The notes: generated from the sequence alone by a model not told the origin. A stretch of DNA of 64,000 nt from Endocalyx cinctus (GCA_001600455.1 BCKC01000004.1:2778915-2842914), one strand, 5' to 3'. Positions 36,128 through 48,140 are shown, counted from the stretch's first letter. Made by a program: numbers and translations.

Positions 36128-37119
36128 ATGGACGATCAACAAACTTGGGGCTGGCCTACGGATGTCCCTGCCTCGGGCGACGAGTCTACCCAGCATGATG
36201 AATCCCATACCCAACCCCAACCACAAGCTAGCTCGGATGATGCGAAAAAGTATACGCGAATGTGCTGGATATGCCGAGAAGAGGTAGAACCTACGTACGA
36301 AGAACTTGGGTTATTAGGCAGTATGCGAAACAAGAGACCGAAACGGCGGTACATATGCGAAGATGGTGACCGATTAATCAGTCCATGTCTGTGTAAGGGC
36401 TCCATCAAATACGTCCATGAAAACTGCCTGAAGACTTGGATGAATGAAAGTCCGGAAGCATACAAATGCAGCCAATGCGGCTACGTCTACCAGATGAGCC
36501 GATTAGGTTGGGCCGAGACTATCCGAAGTCCGCTGTTGGCCCTTGGAGTTACTATCATGATTCTCTTCATCACGGTATTCGTGCTTGGTTTTGTGGCGAA
36601 TCCAGTCCTTAGTCTTTATCTTGACCCCCTGGGAACGATAACCGATTCAGTTACTTCTAGCGCCGGTCTCATGGATGATGTCTCATACGATGACGAGCAA
36701 GGCTGGCTCGAGCACTTCTTAAAAGGTACTGTCGCTCTAGGCTTACTTGGATTTATCAAAGTATTTCTAGCATTAAGCCCATGGCAATGGTGGAATCTAC
36801 GAGGCAGCGGCATCATAGGAGGCGGAGGCCGTCGTGGCGCAACCGGACGTGAAAGAATGGAGAACATCAACATGATGCTTGTCATTATCGGTGTCATCAC
36901 TTTTCTTTACGTAAGTTTCTCGTTCCTACTTTACCTCACTTGACTTGCTAACGGTGACGTTTTTAGACGGTATGGAAAACTACTCGCAGCTGGACTGAAA
37001 AGACGCTCGACAGGGCCAGTCAGCGAATACTTGATGTTCAAAAAGATGACGACGACGATGATGACGACATTCTTGAAGATGATGCGCAGGCTGAGTCTGA
37101 GAGCAGAAAAGACCAGTAG
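36128..37119 (+). CDS. RING-CH (MARCH-type) membrane E3 ubiquitin ligase
   Basis: Two exons (36128-36910, 36967-37119) give 311 residues. A RING-CH zinc domain at about residues 45-120 shows the C4HC3 order: CWIC, then SPCLCKGS, HENC and CSQCGY, with a long loop between the first and second pairs. It is followed by SRLGWAETIRSP and three hydrophobic segments (about 140-165, 200-218 and 246-263). The tail ends with an acidic run (QKDDDDDDDDILEDD). Such proteins ubiquitinate membrane or ER proteins; the subcellular site and substrates are not evident. It is much shorter than yeast Doa10/Ssm4, so it belongs to a different small RING-CH group. Confidence 0.88.
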
Positions 37120-37544
37120 CTTATACGTTATAGTTTCCTTCCTAGTATCGGATCAGATTTATGCACCTTTCACTGTATGATAGTTATTCTGCACACTCTT
37201 AAGTTGCCTTGAAGCTGCTCTTCCATATCTTGTCAACTAGTCTGTGTGCAAAGATCGATCACTTGAAGGTATCTGTTGGGACTCGGCGTCTTGCCAAAAC
37301 CCATTTTCAGATCCCTCAAGATGTCACAATTCTCTGCCTTGATACCGCAAGCTTCTTGGAGCTTGTTTAGTATATTTGATCTGGTCCTTTCTACATTTTT
37401 GTAGTTACAGAAACGACCTTGATCTGGCGGAATTTGACACATGCAGACATGTTAGGTGAAATCATAATACCTACATAGTTTTATCCTATATACTCACTTT
37501 CACTATCGGAAATTCACATCTCCCTGTTCTTGTTACTTACCACC

Positions 37545-37560
37545 GACTTCTTAGGAAGTC
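37545..37560. repeat. palindrome GACTTCTTAGGAAGTC
   Basis: 16-bp near-perfect palindrome (one mismatch pair at the centre), a member of the GACTTC family. Confidence 0.75.
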
Positions 37561-37701
37561 AGACCATTAACCTGAGCCAGCCTACTTTACATAAAATATG
37601 TATAAGATAATAAATTATCATAATTTTTAATACATTATGCTCAACACACCGTAACGAACGGAACAGAACATAACCGTTCTAATATAATAAATTATAAGTA
37701 A

Positions 37702-37721
37702 GCGACTTCTTAAGAAGTCGC
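37702..37721. repeat. perfect 20-bp palindrome GCGACTTCTTAAGAAGTCGC
   Basis: Perfectly self-complementary. The core GACTTCTTAAGAAGTC belongs to the same family as the copies at 37545 and 48908. Together with the 37545 copy it brackets about 140 bp of AT-rich DNA. Confidence 0.8.
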
Positions 37722-38196
37722 TTCATAAAATAACAAAAGTTAACAGTCAACGTTTAATCATAATTTATGACTTTTTTAATTATTATACATTCAATCCTCA
37801 CTGTAGGAGTTGATTTAAGACATACTTTTAGATTTGGGACGTCATCTTCAAGAATTACAATATTTACGCGAAGAAGAGCGACGTCGACGTGAAGAAGAGG
37901 CTGATAGGAATTGTCGACATGGGATATTAGAGGAGAAAATAACGAGAGAAAATGAAAGAGAGAGAATTTATGATTTCGAGGCCGTAAAAATTCGAGGTCT
38001 TAGATCTGGACTCGTACTAGTACGTCGTTGCAATCCGTATCATCTCGGGATCACAGCAGTCTGGAACCCTACTACGTACGTAGATACTCGGGCCAGATCG
38101 GTCAATAAGAGAAACTTCGAACTTCGAACTTCGAACTCGTATCTACATGCTTTGATATTCAGCGCCTGCCGGCGTTTCTTTTTTGGATACTTCATA

Positions 38197-39795
38197 ATGA
38201 AGCGAACAATTTCTGCGCTTCAAGTTTTCCCTCGCACATCGTTTTATCTGCAACGATCAGCTACTTTTAGATATATTCTTAGTTATAGCCAACTGACTAG
38301 AGCATCTCAAGCAAAAGTATGGCGGCGGAAAATAACGACCTCTTTAACAGAAAAATTCCATCGCGTGCCAGATGCAACGCCTATCGAAGAGGAGCTTCTT
38401 CCTGGATACAAGGCAGAGGACTATTATCCCGGTATGACAGGCCAGACTTTAGATTTACGGTATCGCATCATCTGCAAACTTGGACGTGGGGTTGGATCGA
38501 CGGTTTGGCTGGCCGAAGATGTGAAGTACGACAGCCTCTGGTCTCATTTCAGTTCACATTATATAGTTATTTGACTATTTCATTAACAAAATATTCAGAA
38601 CCTCTCAATATCGAGCTATAAAAGTCTGTACTCGGACTAAAGACGGCTGCGTCCCAGCACAAGCTAGCCAAGAGATCGCCGTGGCCGAGTACCTCAAAAC
38701 TGCTCATGTCTAAGAGCACCCGGGCAGATGTAGCGTTCGCACAGCTTTGGACTCTTTTAATCTCGAAGGTCCTCACGGGACTCATACGTGCCTTGTCTAC
38801 GCGCCTCAAGGAATGAACTTCACTGAACTCCGCGAGTACTTGCCGGAGAACAGGCTTCCGAAACGGATGCTACAGACTACCGTCCAAGCTCTTCTGATCG
38901 CGATAGATTATCTTCACAAAAATAGCGTTGTCCATACCGGTCTGTTCATATTTACTTACAGCGGTTTAAGCGGTTTCCGTTGTTTCTTGCTAACCCCGGT
39001 ATTAGATATTTCTCCGAATAATATCCTCGTAGGCGCAACAGAGAATATGGTGTTCTCTCAACTAAAGAAGGACGAGGAAGCTCGTCCTGTCGCAAGGAAA
39101 GTTCTTCCCGACAGAACAATTTATATGTCGCGCCCAGTACCTCCGACCAATGGGCAGCTTATTCTGTCGGACATGGGCTCAGCAAGATTTGGCCAAGAGA
39201 CCTTTATGGGTGACATAATGCCCGACGTCTATAGAGCGCCGGAGGTTATCCTAGGCATGGAGTGGTCCTCTAAAGTTGACTTATGGTCGGTTGGGGTTAT
39301 GGTAAGCCTAGCTTCTGTCCTGCACGAATAGTAAGTGATCTACTACCTAACATTGGTTAGGATATGGGATCTCCTAGAAGGGAAGCAATTGCTTTATGCG
39401 AAGAAAGACGACAGCCTCAACGATGAGCAACATTTGGCAGAGATGATATTATTGATGGGTAACCTACCGCTCGAATTTTTCGAACGTAGTAAAGTATACG
39501 GGAAATTCTTTGACGACATGGGTAAGCCTTACATTATTGCAACACAATTTGTATATATATATATATATATATTAACTAATACCTTATAACAGGCAACTGG
39601 AAAGGGTCTATTCCTATCCCGGACCAGTCCTTCGAAGAACGTATCACCCAAGTTCAAGGGGAGGATAAAGAGCTACTGCTTAGATTTGTACGGAGCGTGC
39701 TTTGTTGGCCACCCGAGCAGAGGCCGACGGCGGAGGATATGATATATGATGATTTTCTCATGCAAGCATACTTTGCCACACAGTCAAACAATTAA
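38197..39795 (+). pseudogene. broken SRPK-like protein kinase
   Basis: The translation follows the fungal SRPK-like family: EELLPGYKAEDYYPG and LGRGVGSTVWLAED (glycine loop), YRAIKVCTRT (lysine strand), VRTALDSFNLEGPHGTHTCLV, then after an intron VVHT-D-ISPNNIL (catalytic loop, HTD form), LILSDMGSARFG (DMG in place of DFG), YRAPEVILGMEWSSKVDLWSVGVM, IWDLLEGKQLL and a final exon PEQRPTAEDM. Three defects are visible. No GT donor gives a stop-free join before the lysine-strand exon (about 38525-38600). An in-frame TAA interrupts the frame at 38711-38713, between EYLKTAHV and EHPGRC. The intron after WSVGVM (donor 39302) rejoins one base out of frame at 39361. Each could be an assembly error, but three together argue for a pseudogene. 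Confidence 0.72.
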
Positions 39796-40880
39796 TATTT
39801 ACATGTAGCCTACAGTCATATACAAAAATTTCTAATATAATATATGGAATGAAGAATCCGGAATTATTGTATAGCTCAGTTACATACTATGTACATACAA
39901 TAATACCCGATTATCCATCATACCGGCTTAGCCAGCTGTTACTTAGCAGCCTAGTTGGCTGGCTGGCTGGTTGGTTACTGGTTAGTTAAGGATGCTAGGG
40001 GGATGGCGGCCATACCGTAATACCCAGACAGCCCAGACAGCCAGGGGTTAGAACCACATAAAACATTAAAGTTATAGCTGCAGTGGTCCCTTAAGAAATG
40101 AACACAGTTAAATAAAATGTCTTGGTGTTCCACTAATAAAGGCCATAATGGATATGATAATAATTTCAAGATAGCAAAGTAGGATTTTCCTCAGTTTCTC
40201 AACTTTTATTAACCATCTCTCTCTATTGCCTCATTATGTGACAAATGTGGATATTAGAATAGCACAGTCAGACAATTGTGTGTCCTTTCGCCTTCATTTA
40301 TACACTACTTTCTCGTGATATGTCCCGCCTTGATGGCTGAAGCCTCTTAGTATGAACTAAGTTTTATATCCTTGACATTTTTAGTCTTTAACCGACTATT
40401 CTTCGCCGTGACCCTCCTAAAAGTCGATCATCAAATTCGAGTTGGTTAAATTTTATGTTGGTCGTTTGATCGTCTCAAAAAAAACCGAAGAAGTCGGTAT
40501 TCAATTCAATTCAATTCAATTCAATTCTCACGTCGCTCGATCGCTATATCGAAGGTCGCGCCGAACTACCTGGGTAGTTTTTACGACCCCTTACACTCCT
40601 TGATCCATCCCTGTTGTCGAGAACTCGACTGTTTACTTTCTATCCGATTCTGCTACTCCCAAGCCATTTCGAATACGGTTCAAACCAGCTTAGCTCGGTG
40701 AAAGCACGATTGGGGATTGTGGTTTTGAGCGCTCGCTCTTGATCATATCTCGTATTACGCGACTACTCGCTAGTCCAGCTCTACCATAACCCTTTAAACG
40801 ACCAATCGCAATACATCCAAAGCCTTGGAAACCAACAACCTTAGCCATTGCTGGCAACGGCCGCCATCCGAACATACAGG
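39796..40880. other. intergenic, upstream of GT34 gene
   Basis: No gene is seen. It holds GGCTGGCTGG-type repeats near 39955-39975, two copies of CAGACAGCC around 40024-40043 and an ATTCA microsatellite. The last 300 bp form the promoter/leader of the GT34 gene; a short minus frame there is antisense noise. Confidence 0.5.
40497..40527. repeat. (TTCAA)n pentanucleotide microsatellite
   Basis: About six uninterrupted units of the 5-bp word TTCAA. Simple sequence of no assigned function, about 350 bp upstream of the GT34 start. Confidence 0.85.
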
Positions 40881-41951
40881 ATGCATTTCGCTTATCCTGC
40901 GCGGAAAAGCTCCAACCCGCCGCCTTTCAGACCACGATCATCGCGATTACCGACGATAAGAAGAAGCCATGTTCGGACGATAGCGTTGTTCGGGCTAGCA
41001 TTGTTTGGGATAATATGGCTGTTTTCTGGTAGCAGTTCTGAATCTGGACATACAATCTCGGGAGAGCCGCCGGTTGTAATAGTGACCGTGTTCGATGATA
41101 AAGCCGACGATCAAGCGTACTTGAAAAACATCAGGGAAAACAGGATACAATATGCAGAGAAGCATGGTAAGGATGCTGATTCACCGAAGATCTCGTAGGC
41201 GGATCTCTAACAAGCGGACAGGTTACGCTACCCTTATTGCGAAATCTAGCGATTATACCGAATACCTCGAGGGCGCTCCGGCATCGTGGGCTAAAGTAGT
41301 GGCGATGAGGCATGCTATTACGAAATATCCGGATTGCAAATATATCTGGTATCTGGATCAGAACGCGCTGATCATGAACCCGCGGGCCAAGGTGGAGGAA
41401 TTCTTGATGAGCCCAAGCAATCTAGAAAAAGTTTTAATCAAGGATCATTCTGTTGTTCCGCCGGACAGTATCATTAAGACGTTCCCCCACCTAAAGGGTA
41501 ACGATATCGACTTCGTCGTGACGCAGGACAAGGATGGCCTGGCTACGACCAGCTTCGTGATTAGAAATGGCGAATGGGCGAAGTTCTTCCTGGAGTCTTG
41601 GTTCAATCCTCTATATCGCACCTACAATTTCCAGAAAGCGGAAACGCACGCACTAGTAAGTTCTTCACTCGAGGGAATGTATCTCGGCGTAATCGGTCTG
41701 CGCGGCGTCCGACTAACTGATCATAGGAGCACATCGTTCAATGGCATCCGACCATCCTTTCCAAGCTGGCGATAGTACCGCAAAAGCTGATCAACGCTTA
41801 CGCGACGGATCGTTACGGCGAGCGGTACAAGGACGGCGATATCGCGGTCGTATTTCGTCATTGTTCTGGAAAGGGAGATCAGAGCTGTGCTAAAGAATCC
41901 GAGCGGTTCTCGCAGCAATGGCGGACGTCGTTCAATAACCTAAGAAAGTAA
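40881..41951 (+). CDS. GT34 alpha-1,6-mannosyltransferase (MNN10/MNN11-like)
   Basis: Three exons (40881-41166, 41222-41655, 41727-41951) give 314 residues. It is a type II Golgi protein: a short basic cytoplasmic tail, one membrane anchor (TIALFGLALFGIIWLF, about residues 33-48), a Ser-rich stem, then the lumenal catalytic domain (VVIVTVFDD; NRIQYAEKHGYATLIAKSSDY; ASWAKVVAMRHAITKYPDCKYIWYLDQNALIMNP; FVIRNGEWAKFFLESWFNPLY; EHIVQWHPTI; FRHCSGKGDQSCAKES). The family extends N-glycan mannan backbones in Golgi complexes. The metal-site motif reads LDQN where many GT34 enzymes have DxD, probably a subfamily trait. The second intron starts GTAAGT and ends CATAG. Confidence 0.9.
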
Positions 41952-43355
41952 ACTTGCACTTATACGATAGATTACACCACCTACTAACTAATGAGCAACG
42001 GTGAACGATGGGGCGGATATCAAAACAATACACATATACACACACGCACAAACCGTATTGATCTATTTCTATTTTTAAAGCCAACGGGCGGCGGGCGTTT
42101 TGAGGAGGGGGCATTCATGGTCATATCAACTACTTAGAAACATCTAGATTCAGTTTCGGGGTCTGGCATTGGTCTTTGGCAGAAGTGTTTGATCATCTCT
42201 CAAATATTATTCCTATTATTATTTTCTTCAAAATTTATCTTCCGATCGACGAAATTGATCGGCAACAATTTTGTTCTCTCTCTTTGATCTTGTATGTTGT
42301 AAGATAGAAGATGATCGGATCCCGAGTTGCTGGATTGTTTATTTTTGTTAATAGCGGATACGATATTTTATTGTGATCGAATCATTTGTAGTATATTTAT
42401 CCAATTCAACACGAAATGCGAATCGACCTCGGTATGATGATTTCAACCCCCGTAGTTTTGATATACTAGGTTAGTTATAACCATGTCTGCATGTATACCA
42501 AGTATAACGTACATAGTACGATGGATACCATAAAAAAACAAGTTGGTGATATTCTTACCTCTTACAAAGCAAGTATCAGTTATCGGATTTGGGAATGCGA
42601 GGAAACCCACAGTTTTCGACCAGTGATAATAGAGCTAAATGTAATGCGAAGGGGAGGTCTCGGATCAGATAAGTTGATCTTATCTCGCATTCGCCATTCC
42701 TAGTCTAGACCGTACTAACTGTTACGCTACCTTACGTTAACGTGAATTTCTCCGTAAAGGTAACAAGGAAAAGGCTGTGTTTATGGATATTTTCCCTTAT
42801 TTTCTCGTCGACCGATCCTTGTCGTGACGTTACTACGGAACGAAATTAATAGCATGTGAATGGATCATTTTTCGTTAGCGTCTAAGGGACGCGGTGCCGG
42901 GTTCCTTCTTGGGTATCACCCCGGTCAGTAGGTAGCGTCGCGGGGGACTTTTCTTACTTAGCGAATGAATTTATTATCACCGCCGTATTATGGGAAAGCT
43001 CCATTCAAGCAAAGCTCTCTCTGTCTCTGTCTTTTTTTTCTTCTCTTTCTCTCTCTCTCTCTCTCCCCCCTCTCTTATCCAAAGCTCATCCATCAATTAA
43101 TAGAGATTGTTTCCTTTTAACTTAACTACGTAAAAGGAAAAGTGGATATATATTATCTCGGATACCCGGATTGATGTTTGTTATATAATAATTCTCTTAT
43201 TCCCACTTCCTTATTATACCCTTTTCTTGTTTCTTTACTCATCGAGCACTCATCATACGAAGCATTGAAACCACCAAAAGAGAAGAGAACTTCCGATATT
43301 AGGAACAATAAAAAAATAACCAGTCGACGAAAGCAGCTCTGTTCCTTCATACATC
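41952..43355. other. intergenic, upstream of S1P lyase gene
   Basis: No gene is supported in 1.4 kb. Short frames (for example 42491-42703 and 43153-43350) show no motif. A CT-dinucleotide tract at about 43041-43075 and CT-rich sequence before the ATG are typical fungal promoter features. Confidence 0.5.
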
Positions 43356-45264
43356 ATGCCGGGCTCTTCGAGAATGCCCATTAGCTTGCGGGAGAGCTTC
43401 AACACCGTGAAGCGCTCCCGACCTAGCAATCCATTACAATTAATAAACCTAGATTTGTGAGATCAATTCTCTTTTCTTCCCTCCCCAACCACTTTTCTCG
43501 ATCAAGTTTTTGTGTGATATTTAATTAATGTATAAATAATACTAATTATGATTTCTTTTTTTTTTTTCTTTTCCACTAGATTCCGAAATATTATATTCTT
43601 CTTCTTCGTCCTCCGCGTCGCCCGACGAGCGTTCTGGAAGCTGAAGGGCCGCGGCATCATCGGCACCGTCGCCGAGGTGTACCACGAGACGCGACGGATA
43701 CTATACGGGTACTTCCTGCGAGCCCCGGGGGTGCGGACCAAGGTGCGGAAGCAGGTGGACGAGTCGCTCGCCAAGGTGCAGTCCAAGATGATACCGGCCG
43801 ACGGTCGGACGCGGAACCTGACGCTGCCGAAGGAAGGCTGGACCGAGGAGGCCGTGCGGGAGGAGCTCGCCAGCCTGGCCAACATGGATCACACCCGCTG
43901 GGAGGACGGCTTCGTCTCGGGCGCCGTCTACCACGGCGAGGACGAGCTCCTCAAGCTCCAGACCGAGGCCTACGGCCTCTTCACCGTCGCCAACCCCATC
44001 CACCCGGACGTCTTCCCCGGCGTCCGAAAGATGGAGGCCGAGGTCGTCGCCATGGTCCTCTCCATGTTCCACGCCCCCGCCAACGCCGCCGGCGTATCCA
44101 CCAGCGGCGGTACCGAGAGTATTCTCATGGCTGTCTACAGCGCGAGGCAGAAGGCGTACGTGGAGCGCGGCGTAACCGAACCTGAAATGTAGGTCACCGA
44201 TTATGATTATCTCTTCGAAAAACAAAGTCAAGACGGAGAAAACTAATCTATATTGCTTCTTAAAAAATAGGATCTTACCCGAAACGGCGCACACGGCCTT
44301 CCGAAAGGCGGGAGATTACTTCAAGATCAAGATTCACTACGTCGCCTGTCCCGCACCTTCTCACCAGGTGGACGTACATCGAGTATCGCGGTTAATCAAC
44401 AGCAACACCGTCCTGCTGGTCGGATCCGCGCCCAACTTCCCCCACGGAATCATGGACGACATACCCGCTCTCTCGAAGCTAGCGGTGAAGCGCAAGCTGC
44501 CCCTACACGTAGACTGCTGTCTCGGCTCCTTCCTGGTCCCGTTCCTGGAGAAGGCCGGATTCGAGTCGCAACTATTCGACTTCAGGCTGAAGGGCGTGAC
44601 GTCGATCTCGTGCGACACGCACAAGTACGGGTTCGCGCCGAAGGGCAACTCGACCGTCTTGTACCGAACCCAGGAGCTGCGCAAGTACCAGTACTTCGTC
44701 TCGGCCGACTGGTCCGGCGGCGTCTACGCCTCGCCCGGTATCGCCGGATCCCGCCCCGGCGCCCTCATCGCCGGGTGCTGGACGAGCATGATGCGCGTCG
44801 GCGAGCAAGGGTACCTGGACGCGTGCGTCAAGATCGTCGGATGCGCCAAGAAGATCGCCGAGCAGCTCTCGTCCTCGCCCGTCCTGGGCGCCGAGCTCGA
44901 GGTCGTCGGTCGTCCTTTGGTCTCGGTCGTGGCCTTCACGGCCCGCAACCTCGACGTGTACGACATCGCCGACGGCATGTCCTCCAAAGGTTGGCACCTG
45001 AACGCCCTGCAGAACCCGCCCGCCATCCACGTCGCCGTCACCATGCCGATCGTCAAGGTCTGGGAGAAGCTGGTCGCCGACCTCGAGGCCGTCGTCGAGG
45101 CCGAGCGCGAGAAGGAGAGGGCTCGCGCCGTGGAGGGTAAGGGCCCCAAGGGGAAGGCTACGGGCGATACCGCCGCCTTGTACGGCGTCGCTGGTAGTCT
45201 GCCTAACAAGTCGATCGTCGTCGACTTGGCGAGCGGATTTTTGGATTTGTTGTATAAAGCATAA
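43356..45264 (+). CDS. DPL1: sphingosine-1-phosphate lyase
   Basis: Three exons (43356-43456, 43580-44188, 44271-45264) sum to 567 residues, as usual for the family. This PLP enzyme cleaves phosphorylated long-chain bases to ethanolamine phosphate and a fatty aldehyde in the ER. An N-terminal membrane anchor (FRNIIFFFFVLRVARRAFW) is built across the first intron. The group II decarboxylase-like core shows GAVYHGEDEL, NPIHPDVFPGVRKMEAEVV, STSGGTESILMAV, HVDCCLGSFLVPF and the PLP-lysine segment SCDTHKYGFAPKG with the catalytic Lys at residue 355. Exons 2-3 are strikingly GC-rich with C-ending codons while the flanks are AT-rich, suggesting strong codon selection. A Lys/Ala/Gly-rich insertion (EREKERARAVEGKGPKGKA) near the C-terminus is low complexity. 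The first exon rests on splice logic only. Confidence 0.94.
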
Positions 45265-45451
45265 AAAATTGAAGCATGCTCGACTAATTTCTTCTTTTTT
45301 CTTTTTTCTTTGTCTTTTGGTCTTTTTTTTTTTTCAGCGAGCGGATGGGGTCAGGAATAGCATAAGGGTCCGATGAATGGGTTGAAAAATCTGAGTTGTT
45401 TTTTTTTTTCATCGTTTCTCATAGTAGACATACTTAGGTACACTTACCTAC

Positions 45452-45483
<32 letters not shown>

Positions 45484-46606
45484 TAATTGCATGGAGAAAA
45501 AAAGGGGGAATTGTCCCATCTTTTGTAAATTACCAATAAATCAAAAACATATTACAACCATCTTACTTTTGTATATTTAGTTGGAAGAGGCCATCCATAT
45601 TATACCACTCAATGATTAATACTCGAAAACAAGTGAAGAAAACGAAAGTAGAATTTAGTTGCAAACCACCATAGGATTTATTGTTCATTCAAAGACAACT
45701 ATAATGATACACCTTCAGGCGAGCAACTGCTCATGATATGTTTATTTCTCTTTTATTATTTCTTTTTGTTCTGTAATTTCTCTCTCAAGTCAATATCATC
45801 TACTCCAACAAGATTAGTGAGGTAGGTGGAAAAAAAAAAGCTACTATAGGCAAATAGGAGAGGTCCGAATTAAAAACCTGTCCTCCCCCCTTATTCGAAA
45901 TCAAAGTAGCACCGGGCTCCCCTCCCCAAACGTTTCTCCCACCGATGAAATCCTCATTTCCCTTTCCCTGGAACTTTTCTTCTTTTTAATGTTTCCGCCG
46001 TGAACGTTATGTATATAAGTAACAATGAAAAAAACAGTGGGGAGGCGTAAAAAAAAAACAAGAGAAAAATGAAAAGTGACTGGGAAAAACAATAATAGAC
46101 AAAAGGTCCACGGCTCTGGTCCCAACCATAAAGTTGGAGAAGAAATAAATTTCCCCTCTTTATCCTATTAGAAACGAATATGATGATGATAGTGACGATG
46201 ATATTATCATGGATGGTCTACATATCTCGACCTTTCCTTCATCTCCGTCAAGTTGCGTGGCCTAAATAGGTTTCTTTTTTTGAGGTATAAGGTTTCCTCT
46301 TCTTCTTGACATGATACCATAGGTAGTAGGTATGTAATCAAGTACCGCGTTAAAACATAAACACGGTACGGTAAATATGTATGTAATTCTACCAAGTAGA
46401 AGACACAGTTCTGTTCCCCTCTTCCGTCTTTATAACTCGCCTCCACTCTCGGCGCGCGTAAAGCGGCCGCTCTCTTGCGACATCATGGATTCGGTATCAC
46501 CCACTTGCTTACGTTCCGAAACTTCGTAGCCCTTCAATCGTTTCTGCATCGCTTGTCTTGACAGCGCCGTTCCTCGGGACAACCAGTCCCTCATGGCTGC
46601 TGATTG
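45265..46606. other. convergent 3' intergenic region, DPL1/PDK
   Basis: No gene is seen. T-runs lie at about 45325-45336 and 45402-45410, a CA-dinucleotide tract at about 45452-45473, and A-runs near 45830 and 46050. Both 3' UTRs fall here. Confidence 0.5.
45452..45473. repeat. (CA)n microsatellite
   Basis: About eleven CA units in the 3' flank of DPL1. Simple sequence. Confidence 0.85.
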
Positions 46607-48140
46607 CTATTGCAGAGGTTCCGATGAGCTTGATAGTCGGTTTAGATGTAGGTAGACGTCTGTGCCGTATCTGTAAGGGGCTGGGGTCAGTATGTTGACA
46701 AATTTCAGATCACGAATAGGTTTATCACGTACCCTTCCATACTAATTAGCTTAAGATCGCCACCAAAATATCTAGCGTAGAGTCTTGATATCGGTAAGCC
46801 GTAACCGAAGCCCGCCATCGGCGCTTTGAAATCGCTCTTGTCGAAATCGGGATCCAAATTCGGTGTTCGGTCTACCGTCGTATACATATAGGTCCACACC
46901 AAAGGTATAGCACTGCGAGGGATACCTCCGCCCTCGTCGGTAATCTTTATCGTAATGTCCTCTCTACCTTCGGCGACAATTACTTTTGTGACGGGAAATT
47001 CCTGCTTATCTTGCCCATGCGTTTCGACCACCGCTCTCAACGAGTTCTTCAAGGTCTCAAACAACATATGCGATAAATGGCCGGGAACATACATAAAGTT
47101 AAGGTTGGGGTTGCAGACGAGCTGGATTTTTGGTGCTTCAAAGAGTCCGTAATGATCCTCGCACACAAATCGAGCGTTTTCTATAGCCTCTTGCGCTAGA
47201 TCGCGCACGTTTGTCTTAGTACAGATGATACCAACATAAGTAGGGTCTCGGTGGTGGCTCTGGTCAGTCAGTGCGATGTGCTGCCCAATCAGCATTCGGA
47301 TTCCAATGCGGGACATGTAGAATCGATCGAGGAAAGACTGTATGTTGTTATCGATTTGTAGGCGCTGCCTCTTGCGCTTGTATTCGAGAATACCCTGAGC
47401 CATAGTAGTCACGACACCATCGTGCCGCCTCTTTATATGGTTTAAAGTTTGGGAAAATCTCTGGTTATAGGCTTGTAGTTCGGGCGGCCAGTCACCCGTG
47501 TCGTCTACCATGGCAAAGTATCGTCTAGCTCCCTGTTGCTTTTTCCCATTTGCCCCACCACTCTGGGCATAGGGCGACGACGCGTATTGACCCTCCCGAA
47601 TGCTCGGATTCGGTGTAGCTTCTGATAGGACAGGTCCCCTACCACTATTAAACCTCCCTGAATTCAGTAGTCGTTCTCGAACTTCTCGATCTAGGCTGGG
47701 TCGTGGTAAACATGTAATTTCCTGATATCACATGTCAGATGAGTCACAAAGGCTAGCTAGTGCGGATCGCGGGATACTCGAATTGTCATACCTCAAACGA
47801 TTGCGCATACCATTCCTGGACTTTTTTGACAGAATGCATTTCATTGAGTCCATCGGGTAGGTTTGTAAGTTCTTGTACTCTGTGGGCAAGGCGAATCGGA
47901 AGCTCTTCGGCAAGGAATTGGGAGGCTCGGAATAAAGTTCCTAGACAAGGGACGGAAGTGTTAATAGCGCAGTTTAACATGTCAAGAAGAAGCTCGGTTT
48001 GATAATAAAAAGGTAGATAACATACCAACTGATGGTCTTTCGCCAAATTGGACCATCTGTCTTAAGCTGACACCGGTAGCTGGGAAATTGGCATAATGCC
48101 GGATGGTGTCCATCAACTTTTCGGAAGCTTTCCAAGACAT
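46607..48140 (-). CDS. mitochondrial PDK/BCKDK-type protein kinase
   Basis: Four exons (48140-48026, 47940-47792, 47721-46733, 46670-46607) give 438 residues. These kinases phosphorylate and inactivate the pyruvate or branched-chain keto-acid dehydrogenase complex in the mitochondrial matrix, using a histidine-kinase-like (GHKL) fold. Visible features: the N-terminal helical bundle (VSLRQMVQFGERPSVGTLFRASQFLAEELPIRLAHRV), RFYMSRIGIRMLIGQHIAL, N-box HLSHMLFETLKNSLRAVVE, G1 DEGGGIP and G2 GFGYGLPISRLYARYFGGDL, then SMEGYGTDVYLHL. A Ser/Gly/Pro-rich insertion lies between residues 100 and 150 (NSGRFNSGRGPVLSEATPNP). PDK (Pkp1/2 class) versus BCKDK cannot be settled by eye. No classical presequence is obvious, as with several fungal members. 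Confidence 0.9.

Larger units (their letters stand above)
37120..38196. other. intergenic with AT-rich palindrome-bounded stretch and uncertain ORF
   Basis: It contains AT-rich DNA (37560-37780) between two GACTTC palindromes. A frame then opens at 37834 encoding a Glu/Arg-rich coiled-coil-like segment (LREEERRRREEEAD) and runs without a stop into the kinase relic that follows. There is no ATG at the beginning of that frame and no domain I can name. It may be a remnant of a 5' exon or a chance frame. A heptamer tandem (CTTCGAA x3) lies at about 38115-38137. Confidence 0.45.

Noticed and set aside
44572..45209. Long overlapping frames on both strands inside DPL1 (about 150-176 codons)
   Set aside because: They are shadows created by the GC-rich codon usage of the lyase. 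None has a domain, and the Arg/Gly or Ser/Arg composition is typical of out-of-frame reading.
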